From the NCBI RefSeq assembly GCF_019636155.1, contig NZ_JAHBYB010000002.1, forward strand, positions 186,001-250,000: a stretch of DNA of 64,000 bases, read 5' to 3'. The notes below the pieces were generated by a model. It worked only from the letters and a program-made list of their open reading frames with translations, ran no database searches and had not been told where the DNA came from. Origin of the DNA: Brevundimonas sp. (GTDB lineage: Bacteria; Pseudomonadota; Alphaproteobacteria; Caulobacterales; Caulobacteraceae). This document shows, one piece after another, positions 42,119 to 51,700 of this stretch (positions are counted from its first letter, which is position 1; each line of letters begins with the position of its first letter). The position numbers were made by a program, and so were the translations under genes.

Positions 42119-43261
42119 ATGAGGTTCTCATCGGTCATTGTCGCCGCCGGGTCGGGACGGCGCGCGGGCGGCGCCAAACAGTGGCGCGCCCTGGGCGGCC
42201 GCGCGGTGGTGCGGTGGTCGGTCGAGGCCCTGCTGAAGGCCGGGGCCGAAGAGGCGGTGGTGGTCATTCCCGCCGGCGCCGAGGGCGAGCTGGGCCAGGC
42301 CTTGGCTGGGCTGACCGGCTGGCGCGCGGTGACCGGCGGCGCGACGCGGGCGGATTCGGTGCGGGCGGGGCTGGCGGCCCTGACCTGCGCGGCCGACCAG
42401 CAGGTGCTGGTCCATGACGCGGCCCGGCCGCTGTTGAGCCGGGGGGTGATCGAACGGCTGCTGGCGGCCCTGGAGACCGCGGACGGCGCCCTGCCCGGCC
42501 TTGAGGCGGCCGACAGCCTGCGTCGCGTCGATCAGGGAATGGTGGGCGACAGCGTGCCGCGTGACGGCCTGGTCCGGGCCCAGACTCCCCAGGCCTTTCG
42601 CCGCGGGACGGTCGAGGCCGCCCATGCCGCCTGGACGGGGGCCGAGCCGCCGACCGACGAGGCCGAGGCCGTGCGCGCGGCCGGCGGGCGCGTCGCCGTG
42701 GTGGCGGGAGACCCGCGCCTGATGAAGCTGACCTATCCCGAGGATTTCGCCATGGCCGAGGCCCTGATCCCCCGCCGCACCCATGTGGGGATGGGATTCG
42801 ACGCCCACCGCTGGGGGCCCGGCGGGGCGGTGTGGCTGTGCGGGGTGGAGATTCCGCACGACCAGACCCTGATCGGCCATTCCGACGCCGACGCGGGCCT
42901 GCACGCCCTGACCGACGCCATACTGGGGGCGCTGGGCGAAGGCGACATCGGCGACCATTTCCCGCCCACCGACCCGCAATGGAAGGGGGCGTCGTCCGAC
43001 CGCTTCCTGAGCCATGCGGCCGGTCTTGTCGCGGCGCGCGGCGGCGTCATCGTCCATGTGGACGTGACCCTGATCTGCGAACGACCGAAGGTGAAGCCGC
43101 ACCGCCAGGCCATGCGCGAACGGATCGCCGCCCTGCTGGACATGCCGCTTCAGTCCGTCAGCGTGAAGGCGACGACGACCGAGGCCATGGGCTTCACCGG
43201 CCGTGGCGAAGGCCTGGCCGCCCAGGCCGCCGCGACGGTGGAGTTGCCCGTCAAACCATAA
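42119..43261 (+). CDS. ispDF: Bifunctional IspD/IspF enzyme (MEP pathway)
   Basis: A 380-residue fusion for isoprenoid precursors. The N-terminal half (about 1-222) is 2-C-methyl-D-erythritol 4-phosphate cytidylyltransferase (VIVAAGSGRRAGGAKQW, VHDAARPLL, RAQTPQAFR, KLTYPEDFAMAE). The C-terminal half (about 225-380) is the cyclodiphosphate synthase (MGFDAHRWGP with zinc-binding Asp and His, GHSDADAGLHALTDAILGA, GDIGDHFPP, KATTTEAMGFTGRGEG). Such fusion is usual in alphaproteobacteria. IspE is missing from the window. The stop is 6 bases from the convergent spermidine-synthase gene. Confidence 0.95.
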   Translation: MRFSSVIVAAGSGRRAGGAKQWRALGGRAVVRWSVEALLKAGAEEAVVVIPAGAEGELGQALAGLTGWRAVTGGATRADSVRAGLAALTCAADQQVLVHDAARPLLSRGVIERLLAALETADGALPGLEAADSLRRVDQGMVGDSVPRDGLVRAQTPQAFRRGTVEAAHAAWTGAEPPTDEAEAVRAAGGRVAVVAGDPRLMKLTYPEDFAMAEALIPRRTHVGMGFDAHRWGPGGAVWLCGVEIPHDQTLIGHSDADAGLHALTDAILGALGEGDIGDHFPPTDPQWKGASSDRFLSHAAGLVAARGGVIVHVDVTLICERPKVKPHRQAMRERIAALLDMPLQSVSVKATTTEAMGFTGRGEGLAAQAAATVELPVKP

Positions 43262-43267
43262 ATCACG

Positions 43268-45541
43268 TCACTGGGTGAGGTGGCGCCACAGGGAGCCGAT
43301 CAGGTTGACGTAGTCGTCGGTCCAGGGCCTGACCTGGGTTTCCTGAAGCTGGTTCCAGCGGCCATCGGCGCGGAAACGGGCCAGGCCCGCCTCGGTCGGA
43401 GACAGGATCAGGGCCTCGGTCGAGGCCTCGGCCATTTCCGGCGCGTCCGGGTCCTCGACATAGACCTGATGCAGGGCCGGAACGCCCAGGGCCTGGGCCG
43501 CCGCCTGGGCCGGCAGGGTGATCTCCAGATTGCGGTTCGACAGGTGCAGCACCACCACGCCGTCCGGCTTCAGCAGGCTGAGATACAGGCCCACCGCCTC
43601 GCGCGTCAGCAGGTGGGTCGGCACGGCGTCGGACGAGAAGGCGTCGATGACCAGAAGGTCGTAGGTCCCCCTCGCCTCCTTGCCCAGGGTCAGGCGGGCG
43701 TCGCCCAGGACCGTGCGGATCGGGCCGTCGGCGCAGGTCGAGATGAAGGTGAACCAGCGCGGATCGCGCGACATCCGATCGACCATCGGATCGATCTCGA
43801 AGAAGGTCAGGCTGTCGGACGCCCGCTTGTAGGCCGCCAGGGCGCCGGACCCCTGGCCCACCACGCCGATCACGGCGCCGGGCCGGTCGCGCAGGGACAG
43901 GGCCGCCTGTCCGAGCGGAGTCGAGGGGGCGTAGTAGAGGGTCGGCTGGCAGGCCCTGGCCGGATCCCGCGCCTGGGCGCCGTGCAGGGTGGTGCCGTGC
44001 ATCAGGACATGGACCGGCCCGCCCAGCCGCGGGTCGGTCGTCTCGGCCACCTTCATCACACCGAAGAAGCTGCGGTCCGTGAAGCGGGCGTCATAGCCGC
44101 GCGCGATGTAGTGGGACGACAGGGCCATGGCCGCCAGGATGATGACGAAGGCCGGGCCGCGATCCCGCAAAAGGAAGGCGCAGATCGCCGACACGCCCAG
44201 AATGACGATGGCCAGTTGCTGCATCCCCCAGGGCAGAACCCGGTTGAAGGCCCAGGCCAGGTCCCAGTTGGCCCTGAAGACGGCCGACAGCAGGGGCGGA
44301 ATGGCGGCGACCAGCAGGGCGGCGACGAACAGGATGATCTCGTTGCGCTGGACCGGCCGGGTCAGGGGCGGCCGGGCCAGGCCGACCAGGACCAGAACCA
44401 GAGGATATTCCCACACCATCTTGAAGATCACCGGCGCCAGCAGGGCCGTGAAGGCGCCGCCGATCACCCCGCCCAGGGACATCAGCAGGTAGAACTCCGT
44501 CAGCCGGTCCGGCGCCGGTCTCCGCTCGGCCAGCAACTGGTGGCACATCAGGGCGGTGAAGAAGAAGGTCGCCAGGTGGACCGCGAACAGCATGGGCCAG
44601 AAGCCGGTGCGGAAGGCCACCAGCATGACACAGGCCGAGGCCAGGGCCGCCTGCAGCAGCAGGGTGGCCCAGATGGGGATGGCCGGCCGCGTCTGGAAGG
44701 CGATGACGAAGGTCAGCAGATACAGGGCCAGGGGCGCGACCCAGAGAAACGGCGCCGAGGCCACGTCGGTCGACAGATGGGTCGTGACGCCCAACATCAG
44801 GCTGGACGGGGCGGCGGCCAGAAGCACCAGTATGCCCCTGTCGCGCCAGGAAAGGGCCGGACTGGTCGCCAGACGCGGCGGCTCCTGGGCCAGGCCGCGG
44901 GTGCGCCAGACCACAAAGGCCAGGCCGGCGACCATCAGGATGAAGACTCCATAGCCGGCGCTCCACCCCGCCCTCTGCCCGCCCAGCGTCGCCAGGGGCT
45001 CGATCAGCAGCGGATAGGCCAGCAGGGCCAGGAAGCTGCCCAGGTTGGAGGCGGCGTAGAGGACATAGGGATTGCGTCCCTCGGGCGTGCCGGCGCGGAC
45101 GCGGGCGAACCAGGCCTGGAGCAGGGGCGCGGTGGCGGACAGGACGGCGAAGGGCGCGCCGACCGACAGGGCCAGGGTCGCCAGCAGCCATCCGATCGGG
45201 GCGGCGGGGTCCGGATCGCCGAACAGGCCGCTGACATGCAGCGGCAGGAACAGGGCCGCCGCCGCCAGAAGGGCCAGGTGAACCGCCACCTGAAGACGGA
45301 TCGAACCGATACGCTGAAGCCCGTGGGCATAGCCATAACCCGCCAGAAGCGCGGCCTGGAAGAAGACCATGGAGGTGTTCCAGACCGAGGGGGAGCCCCC
45401 CAACTGAGGCAGGACCAGCTTGGCCACCATCGGCTGGACCGCGAACACCAGGGCGGCCGAGGTGAAGATGGCGACGGCGAAGAGGCCGTAGGTCATTCGC
45501 CCTTCGCGGCCGGGCGCGGTCTGGACGGCGGTGTCGGTCAT
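43268..45541 (-). CDS. Fused MFS-like membrane / spermidine synthase-like protein
   Basis: A 757-residue two-part protein. Residues about 15-480 are multi-span membrane with FTSAALVFAVQPMVAKLVLP and LYAASNLGSFLALLAYP as in the 'fused MFS/spermidine synthase' family. The C-terminal 260 residues are a Rossmann aminopropyltransferase-like domain (VIGVVGQGSGALAAYKRAS, FFEIDPMV, YDLLVIDAFSSDAVPTHLL). The loop GQGSG differs from the canonical GGGDG, and no SpeD partner is near, so polyamine synthesis is not proven. The ATG at 45541 is preferred to a TTG two codons earlier. Confidence 0.85.
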   Translation of the reverse strand: MTDTAVQTAPGREGRMTYGLFAVAIFTSAALVFAVQPMVAKLVLPQLGGSPSVWNTSMVFFQAALLAGYGYAHGLQRIGSIRLQVAVHLALLAAAALFLPLHVSGLFGDPDPAAPIGWLLATLALSVGAPFAVLSATAPLLQAWFARVRAGTPEGRNPYVLYAASNLGSFLALLAYPLLIEPLATLGGQRAGWSAGYGVFILMVAGLAFVVWRTRGLAQEPPRLATSPALSWRDRGILVLLAAAPSSLMLGVTTHLSTDVASAPFLWVAPLALYLLTFVIAFQTRPAIPIWATLLLQAALASACVMLVAFRTGFWPMLFAVHLATFFFTALMCHQLLAERRPAPDRLTEFYLLMSLGGVIGGAFTALLAPVIFKMVWEYPLVLVLVGLARPPLTRPVQRNEIILFVAALLVAAIPPLLSAVFRANWDLAWAFNRVLPWGMQQLAIVILGVSAICAFLLRDRGPAFVIILAAMALSSHYIARGYDARFTDRSFFGVMKVAETTDPRLGGPVHVLMHGTTLHGAQARDPARACQPTLYYAPSTPLGQAALSLRDRPGAVIGVVGQGSGALAAYKRASDSLTFFEIDPMVDRMSRDPRWFTFISTCADGPIRTVLGDARLTLGKEARGTYDLLVIDAFSSDAVPTHLLTREAVGLYLSLLKPDGVVVLHLSNRNLEITLPAQAAAQALGVPALHQVYVEDPDAPEMAEASTEALILSPTEAGLARFRADGRWNQLQETQVRPWTDDYVNLIGSLWRHLTQ

Positions 45542-45626
45542 GTGCAAGGCCCATCGACATCGGCGGTCGACAGACGCCCGCCCCTTCGGTCACGCTAGAC
45601 CGACTCGCCCAGCTTGCGGATAGCCG

Positions 45627-46115
45627 ATGTTTCCAGACGATCTTCAGGCCCTGGCTGAACATGTCGTCGGCCGCGCCATCGACCGGGGGCTGACCTTGGC
45701 CACGGCCGAAAGCTGCACGGGCGGCCTTGTGGCCGGGGCGTTGACAGCGGTCGCGGGATCGTCGGCGGCGGTCGACAGGGGCTTCGTCACCTACAGCAAC
45801 GCGGCCAAGATGCAGATGCTGGGCGTGGCCGAGGCGACCCTGGCGGCCCATGGCGCCGTCTCGCGCGAGACGGCTCTGGAAATGGCCCAAGGGGCGGTGG
45901 AGCGATCGGAAGCCCAGGTCGCGGTGTCGATCACGGGGATCGCCGGCCCCGGCGGCGGATCGCCGGACAAGCCGGTGGGCCTGGTGCATTTCGGCTCGGA
46001 CGGGCCGGCGGGGCCGAGGCATGTCGAACGGCGGTTCGAGGGCCTGGACCGCGAAGGGGTTCGGCTGACCAGCGTGCGCCAGGCGCTGGAGATGCTGTTG
46101 GAGCAGATGGAATGA
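45627..46115 (+). CDS. pncC: CinA C-terminal domain protein (nicotinamide mononucleotide deamidase PncC)
   Basis: A 162-residue stand-alone CinA C-terminal domain. It converts NMN to nicotinic acid mononucleotide in pyridine-nucleotide recycling after DNA ligase. TLATAESCTGGLVAGALTAV (about 25-44), VDRGFVTYSNAAK and TGIAGPGGGSPDKPVG are the family motifs. The N-terminal COG1058 half of full CinA is absent, which is common in proteobacteria. The stop overlaps the TusA-like start (ATGA). Confidence 0.93.
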   Translation: MFPDDLQALAEHVVGRAIDRGLTLATAESCTGGLVAGALTAVAGSSAAVDRGFVTYSNAAKMQMLGVAEATLAAHGAVSRETALEMAQGAVERSEAQVAVSITGIAGPGGGSPDKPVGLVHFGSDGPAGPRHVERRFEGLDREGVRLTSVRQALEMLLEQME

Positions 46116-46342
46116 TTGTCGATGCGCGCGGCCATCGCTGCCCCGTGCCGACGCTCAGACTGAGAAAGGCGATGGCGACGGCCGGGCCGGACCGACGGCT
46201 GACCCTGCTGGCCACCGATCCGATGGCGCGGATCGACGCGCCGCACCTGGCGGCTCAGATGGGATGGGCCGTGGTCTCGATAGAGGAGGCCGACGGCGTC
46301 CTGACCATCATCGTCGAGACGCCCGCCGCGCCGACAGACTGA
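46112..46342 (+). CDS. TusA family sulfurtransferase
   Basis: A 76-residue sulfur carrier. VDARGHRCPVPTLRLRKAM holds the CPxP motif with the sulfur-carrying cysteine (Cys9); the beta-alpha-beta fold continues to LTIIVETP. It passes persulfide sulfur, for example towards tRNA 2-thiouridine or molybdopterin. It is coupled to pncC by a 4-base overlap and its 3' end overlaps the convergent BrkB gene by 35 bases. Whether it is the true TusA or a paralogue cannot be told. Confidence 0.9.
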   Translation: MIVDARGHRCPVPTLRLRKAMATAGPDRRLTLLATDPMARIDAPHLAAQMGWAVVSIEEADGVLTIIVETPAAPTD

Positions 46343-47273
46343 CCACCTCGGCCGCCGGGGTCTCTTCCTGCGGCTGGAACTCGGGCGCGCCGCGCGAGCG
46401 CCAGGCGATCTCCATCTCGGTGGCGAAGGCGCCGCCGTAGAAGATGGCGTTGACGTTCCACGACAGCCAGATCAGCAGAACCACCACCGCCCCGACCGAG
46501 CCATAGGTGGCGCCCAGCTGGGCGATCCGCTCGACATAGATGGCGCACAGCCAGGACGAGATCATGGACAGCAGGGTGGCCGCCACCCCGCCCACGATGG
46601 CCGGAACCCAGGCGACCCGCGTCCGGTGGCTCATGGCGTAGCGGTAGAGCATGGTCAGGCCCAGGGCCAGGCCGGCCGCCGGCAGCAATCCGTCGAACGG
46701 CAGGGCGTCGTTGCTGCCCGAGGCGCCCGCGGCCACGCCCGCATGCATCAGGACCCGCGCCGTGACGACCGCGCCGGACACCACGGTGAACAGGCCGAAG
46801 GCGAACAGGGCCACGAAGAAGGCCAGCAGGTTGAATTTGAAGAAGCCGTGCGGCTCGGTCTCGTCATGGATCAGGTTCAGGCCCGCCAGCAGGGCCTTGA
46901 ACCCGCGGTGGGCCGCATAGGCGCCGATGATCAGGGCGAAGGCCGACTGGGCCGAGACGGCGCTGGCGGAGGTGGCGGCCAGGCGGTTGATCTCGGCCAG
47001 GAAGATGGCCTGGGCGGCATGCGGCAGGACATCGGCCAGGGCCGCCGCCTGCTGGCTGACCGGCCCGATCGACAGGCCGATCTTGTACAGGCCGATCAGG
47101 ATGGCGATGGCCGGAAAGACCGCCAGCAGGGCGAAGAAGGACACGCCCCCGGTGTAGAGCATGACGTCCCGGCCCCAGCTGCGCGTGAAGGCGCGGACGG
47201 CCATCCGGCCCCAGAACGCCGGAGTGGCGATCTCGTTGATACTGGATTTCAAACCCCAAGCTCCGCGACTCAC
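46308..47273 (-). CDS. YihY/BrkB family inner membrane protein
   Basis: A 321-residue protein with six transmembrane helices. YTGGVSFFALLAVFPAIAIL (about 41-60) is the BrkB signature, followed by AYAAHRGFKALLAGLNLIHD and VYVERIAQLGATYGSVGAV, and WLSWNVNAIFYGGAFATEME at the last helix. Members are called virulence factor BrkB or ribonuclease BN by old misassignment; function is unknown. The GTG at 47273 is the outermost start; a later Met is possible. It converges on the TusA gene with overlapping 3' ends. Confidence 0.88.
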   Translation of the reverse strand: MSRGAWGLKSSINEIATPAFWGRMAVRAFTRSWGRDVMLYTGGVSFFALLAVFPAIAILIGLYKIGLSIGPVSQQAAALADVLPHAAQAIFLAEINRLAATSASAVSAQSAFALIIGAYAAHRGFKALLAGLNLIHDETEPHGFFKFNLLAFFVALFAFGLFTVVSGAVVTARVLMHAGVAAGASGSNDALPFDGLLPAAGLALGLTMLYRYAMSHRTRVAWVPAIVGGVAATLLSMISSWLCAIYVERIAQLGATYGSVGAVVVLLIWLSWNVNAIFYGGAFATEMEIAWRSRGAPEFQPQEETPAAEVVSLSARRASRR

Positions 47274-47416
47274 CCGCCGCGTCTCCTACCCAATCCGGGC
47301 GCCATAAAAGCGCCATCGACGATCCGGCGCAACGCGCCATTGCATCTGGGGGCGCCGCCGCTATGGTCCGGCCGCCCGGACCCTGCGTCGGGGCGCAATG
47401 GCAGTGGAGGCCGTTC

Positions 47417-48727
47417 TTGGAGTCTGATCCGCGCGTTCTGATCGTCGCTGCGACGGACGACCGGATCGAGGCCCTGTCGCAGGGGCTGGACGCCCTGGGG
47501 TGGCGCACGGTCTCGGCCCGGACGGCGAGCGCGGGCGCGGCGACGCTGAGGGATTTCCCGCTGGATGCGGCGGTGGTCGATCTGGAGGCGATGGAGCCCG
47601 ACGCCATCGATCACCTGCGCGACGCCGCCCTGCCCCGCAGCCTGGCCGTCATCGCCGTGGGCCCGGCCGACGCCCCGGCGGCGGCGGGCGCGGACCTGAT
47701 CATGCGACGGGCGCCCCATCCGGCCCAGGCCGCGCTGCGCCTCGAACAGCTCAGCCGTGCGGCGGTGGCGCGCGAGGAATTCAGCCTACGGCAGGCCACA
47801 TTCGCGGCGCGCGATGTCGATCTTTCGCTGGAGCCCAAGGTCGAGACGCCGCTGAAGATCCTGGCGGCGGGGGCGGCGGACCGGCGTTTCCTGGCCCTGT
47901 CCAACGCCCTGACCGCCGAGGGCGCCGAGGTGGTGGCCGCCCCGACCCCCTATACCGCCTTCGACTATCTGCACGAGGCGGCGTTCGACGCCGTGGTTCT
48001 GTGGGGCGGCCAGGACCATGCGCCGGCCCTGTCGATCGCGGCGGGGATGAAGCGGAACACCCGGCTGTTCCACATACCGCTGGCCCTCTATCTGCGCAGC
48101 GTCGGCGAGGTGAACCCGGCCGACCTCTACAACCGCGGCCTGGCCGACGTCGCGGCGGCCGATACGTCCGAGCAGGAGACGGCGGACAGGGTGCTGAGCC
48201 TGGCCCGCACCCATCGGCGCGACCAGGCGGTGCGGATCGCCCTGGACCAGGTGCGCGCCAGCGGGCTGATGGACTCCGCGACCGGACTGTTCACGCCCGA
48301 GATCTTCGCCGCCCACCTGGCGCGCCTGGCGTCCGCCGCCCAGGCCCGGCGGCGGCCCCTGTCGGCCTGTGTCTTGAGGGTGGCCGAGACCGAGGCGGTC
48401 CGGGCCGCGCGGACCGGAGGCTGGCTGGACCGCGCCATGCCCCAGATCGGGGCCATGGTGTCCCGTCTGGTGCGGGTCGAGGACACGGCCGCGCGCCTGG
48501 CGCCCGAGGTCTTCGCCCTGGCCCTTCCGGCGACGCCGGGCGAAGCGGCGCGGCTGGCGGCCGAACGGATCGCGGCGGTGATCGGATGCACCGCCTTCGA
48601 CGCCGGACCCGACCGCTCGCCCTTCGTGGTCGAGTTCGATATCGGCGCCGCTTCCCTGGGCGACAGCGACAGCGCGGCCGTGCTGCTGGAGCGGGCGTCG
48701 ATGAATATCCGACGCTCCGTCCGCTGA
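47417..48727 (+). CDS. popA: PopA-like receiver-receiver-degenerate GGDEF c-di-GMP effector
   Basis: A 436-residue protein from a TTG with GGAGG seven bases upstream. Receiver 1 (about 3-120) has phospho-acceptor Asp55 (AAVVDLEAM). Receiver 2 (about 145-265) reads FDAVVLWGG, with no acceptor aspartate. The GGDEF domain (about 285-436) begins MDSATGLFTPEIF. Its active site is APEVF instead of GG(D/E)EF, but the allosteric I-site RVED (353-356) five residues before is intact. This is the architecture of Caulobacter PopA, which binds c-di-GMP and delivers CtrA to ClpXP. It cannot make c-di-GMP. mfd is convergent. Confidence 0.82.
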   Translation: MESDPRVLIVAATDDRIEALSQGLDALGWRTVSARTASAGAATLRDFPLDAAVVDLEAMEPDAIDHLRDAALPRSLAVIAVGPADAPAAAGADLIMRRAPHPAQAALRLEQLSRAAVAREEFSLRQATFAARDVDLSLEPKVETPLKILAAGAADRRFLALSNALTAEGAEVVAAPTPYTAFDYLHEAAFDAVVLWGGQDHAPALSIAAGMKRNTRLFHIPLALYLRSVGEVNPADLYNRGLADVAAADTSEQETADRVLSLARTHRRDQAVRIALDQVRASGLMDSATGLFTPEIFAAHLARLASAAQARRRPLSACVLRVAETEAVRAARTGGWLDRAMPQIGAMVSRLVRVEDTAARLAPEVFALALPATPGEAARLAAERIAAVIGCTAFDAGPDRSPFVVEFDIGAASLGDSDSAAVLLERASMNIRRSVR

Positions 48728-48737
48728 GTCGTCCGGA

Positions 48738-51700
48738 TCAGGCGCCGGCCACCCGCGCCAGATCGGCCGTGATCCGCTCGGCGACCTTCAGCCGGTCATC
48801 CGGCGTGGGCCAGTCGCCCTTGACCACGATCTTCTGGTCCGGGCGGATCTTCCAATAGGCGTGGTTCTTCTGGATCAGGCCGACCAGGCCGACCGGGTTG
48901 GGGAAGCGGTTGTCGCGCAGGGTCAGGACGGCGCCCATAGGCCCGACGTCGATCTTCTCGATACAGGCGGTGCGGCAGTTGGCCTTGATCCCGACGATGC
49001 GCAGCAGCTGTTTCGCCTCGTCGGGCAAGGGGCCGAACCGGTCGATCAGTTCGGCGGCCAGGGCCTCGCGGTCCTCCATCCGCTCGGCGTCGGACAGGCG
49101 CCGATACAGGCTGAGGCGAACATTCAGGTCTGGGACGTAATCCTCTGGAATCAGGACCGAAGCCCCGACGTTGATGGCGGGAGACCAGCCGCGGTCCGGC
49201 GCGCCCTCGCCGGCCTCTCGCAGCTCGTTGACCGCGTCTTCCAGCATCTGCTGATACAGCTCGACGCCCACCTCGCGGATATGGCCCGACTGTTCGTCGC
49301 CCAGCAGATTGCCGCCGCCGCGCTGGTCCAGGTCGTGGCTGGCCAGCTGGAAGCCGGCGCCCAGGTTGTCCAGCGACTGCAGCACCTGCAACCGCCGCTC
49401 GGCCGACAGGGTCATGGGCCTGTTCGGATCGGTGGTCAGATAGGCGAAGGCCCGCGCCTTGGACCGGCCGACGCGGCCGCGGATCTGATACAGCTGGGCC
49501 AGGCCGAACATGTCGGCGCGGTGGACCACCAGGGTGTTGGCCGTGGGAATGTCCAGGCCGGATTCGACGATGGTGGTGGACACCAGCACGTCATACTGAC
49601 CGTCGTAGAAGGCGGTCATCACCTCTTCCAGCTGGGTCGGGCTCATCTGGCCGTGGCCGACGACGAATTTCACCTCCGGGACCTGTTCGCGCAGGAAGCG
49701 TTCGATGTCCGGCAGGTCCTTCAGGCGCGGCGCGACATAATAGGCCTGGCCGCCGCGATATTTCTCGCGCAGCAGGGCCTCTCGCACCAGCACCGGCTCC
49801 CACGGCGTGACATAGGTCCGCACCGCCAGCCGATCGACCGGAGGCGTGGCGATGATCGACATTTCGCGGATGCCCGACAGGGCCATCTGCAGGGTGCGCG
49901 GGATGGGCGTGGCGGTCAGGGTCAACAGGTGGACGTCGGCGCGCAGCGTCTTCAGCTTCTCCTTGTGCTTGACGCCGAAATGCTGCTCTTCATCAACGAT
50001 AACAAGGCCCAGATCGCGGAACCCGACCTGATCGCTCAACACCGCATGGGTGCCGACCACGATCTCGAAACTGCCGTCCTTGAGGCCCGCGCGGGTCTCG
50101 GAGGCGTCCTTGGCGGTGACCATGCGTGACAGGTGGCGCACCTTGACCGGCCATCCGGCGAAGCGTTCCGAGAAGGTCTTGAAATGCTGGCGGGCCAGCA
50201 GGGTGGTGGGGGCGACGATGGCCACCTGCTTGCCGCTCATGGCCACGACGAAGGCGGCGCGCAGGGCCACCTCGGTTTTGCCGAAACCCACGTCGCCGCA
50301 GATCAGCCGGTCCATCGGCTGGCCCTTGCCCAGGTCCTCCAGCACGTCGCCGATGGCGTTCAGCTGGTCCTCGGTCTCCTCATAGGGGAAGCGGGCGCAG
50401 AATTCGTCGAACAGGCCCGACGACGGGGTGATGGATTCGGTGGAGCGCAGGGCGCGCTTGGCGGCGAGGGCGATCAGCCCCTCGGCCATGGCGCGCAGCC
50501 GCTCTTTCGCCTTGGCCTTGCGCGCCTGCCACCCGGCGCCGCCCAGCCGGTCCAGCTGGACCCCGTCGCTGTCGGTTCCGTAGCGGGTCAGAAGGTCGAT
50601 GTTCTCGACCGGCAGGAACAGCTTCGACTCGCCTGCATAGCGGATTTCCAGGCAGTCGTGCGGCGCCTGCTGGATGTCCAGCGTCTTCAGCCCCTCATAG
50701 CGGCCGATGCCGTGATCCAGGTGCACCACCAGATCGCCGGCGGTCAGGGCCGAGGCCTCGGCCAGGAAGTTGGACGCCCGCCGCTTGCGCTTGGGCCGCG
50801 CCAGGCGGTCGCCCAGGATGTCGGTCTCGGAGATGACCGCGACGGCGTCGGTCGTGAAGCCATGCTCGACCGGCAGGACGCCGCGCAGATAGACCCCGTC
50901 CGGCGCCGCCTGAACATCGCGCCAGTCGCGGACGGCGATGACGTGTTGCAGGCCGTGGTCGCCCAGCATGGCGGCCAGGCGATCCGACGAGCCCTCGCTC
51001 CAGCTGGCGAACAGGACGCGGCGGCCCTGGCCCTTCAGCGCCTCGGCGTGGCGGGCCACGGCCTCGAACAGATTGACGCTGTCCTGGGCCCGTTCGGCGG
51101 CGAAACTGCGGCCCAGGCGGCCGCCCGCATCCTCGGCGCCGCTGTCGAACGGGGTGAAGCGACGCACCTCGCGCCCCGCAAGGGCCTGGTTCCAGTCGGC
51201 CTCGGGCAGATAGAGGCGATCCGGCGGCAGGGCGCGATTGACGATACCCCCCTGCCCCCGCGCCTTGGCCGCCTCTTGCCGCGCATCATGGGCGTCATCG
51301 GTCAGGCTCCAGCGTTCGGCCCGCGCCGCCTCGACCTGATTATCCAGAAACACCGTGGCGTCGTCGGGCAGATAGTCGAACAGCGTGTCCAGCCGGTCGT
51401 AGAACAGCGGCAGCCACTGCTCCATGCCCTGGCGCCGCGCGCCCTCGCTGACGGCGACATAGAGGGGATCGTCGCCCCCGGCGCCGAACAGGTTCAGATA
51501 GCCGGTGCGGAAGCGGGATATGGCCTCGGCGTCCAGCTGGATTTCCGATACGGGCGCCAGGTCGACCGCCTTGCGCTGGCCGGTCGATCGCTGGGTTTCG
51601 GGATCGAAGGTGCGGATCGATTCCAGTTCGGACCCGAACAGGTCCAGCCGCACCGGCTCGTCGAACCCCGGCGGGAAGACGTCGATGACCCCGCCGCGCA

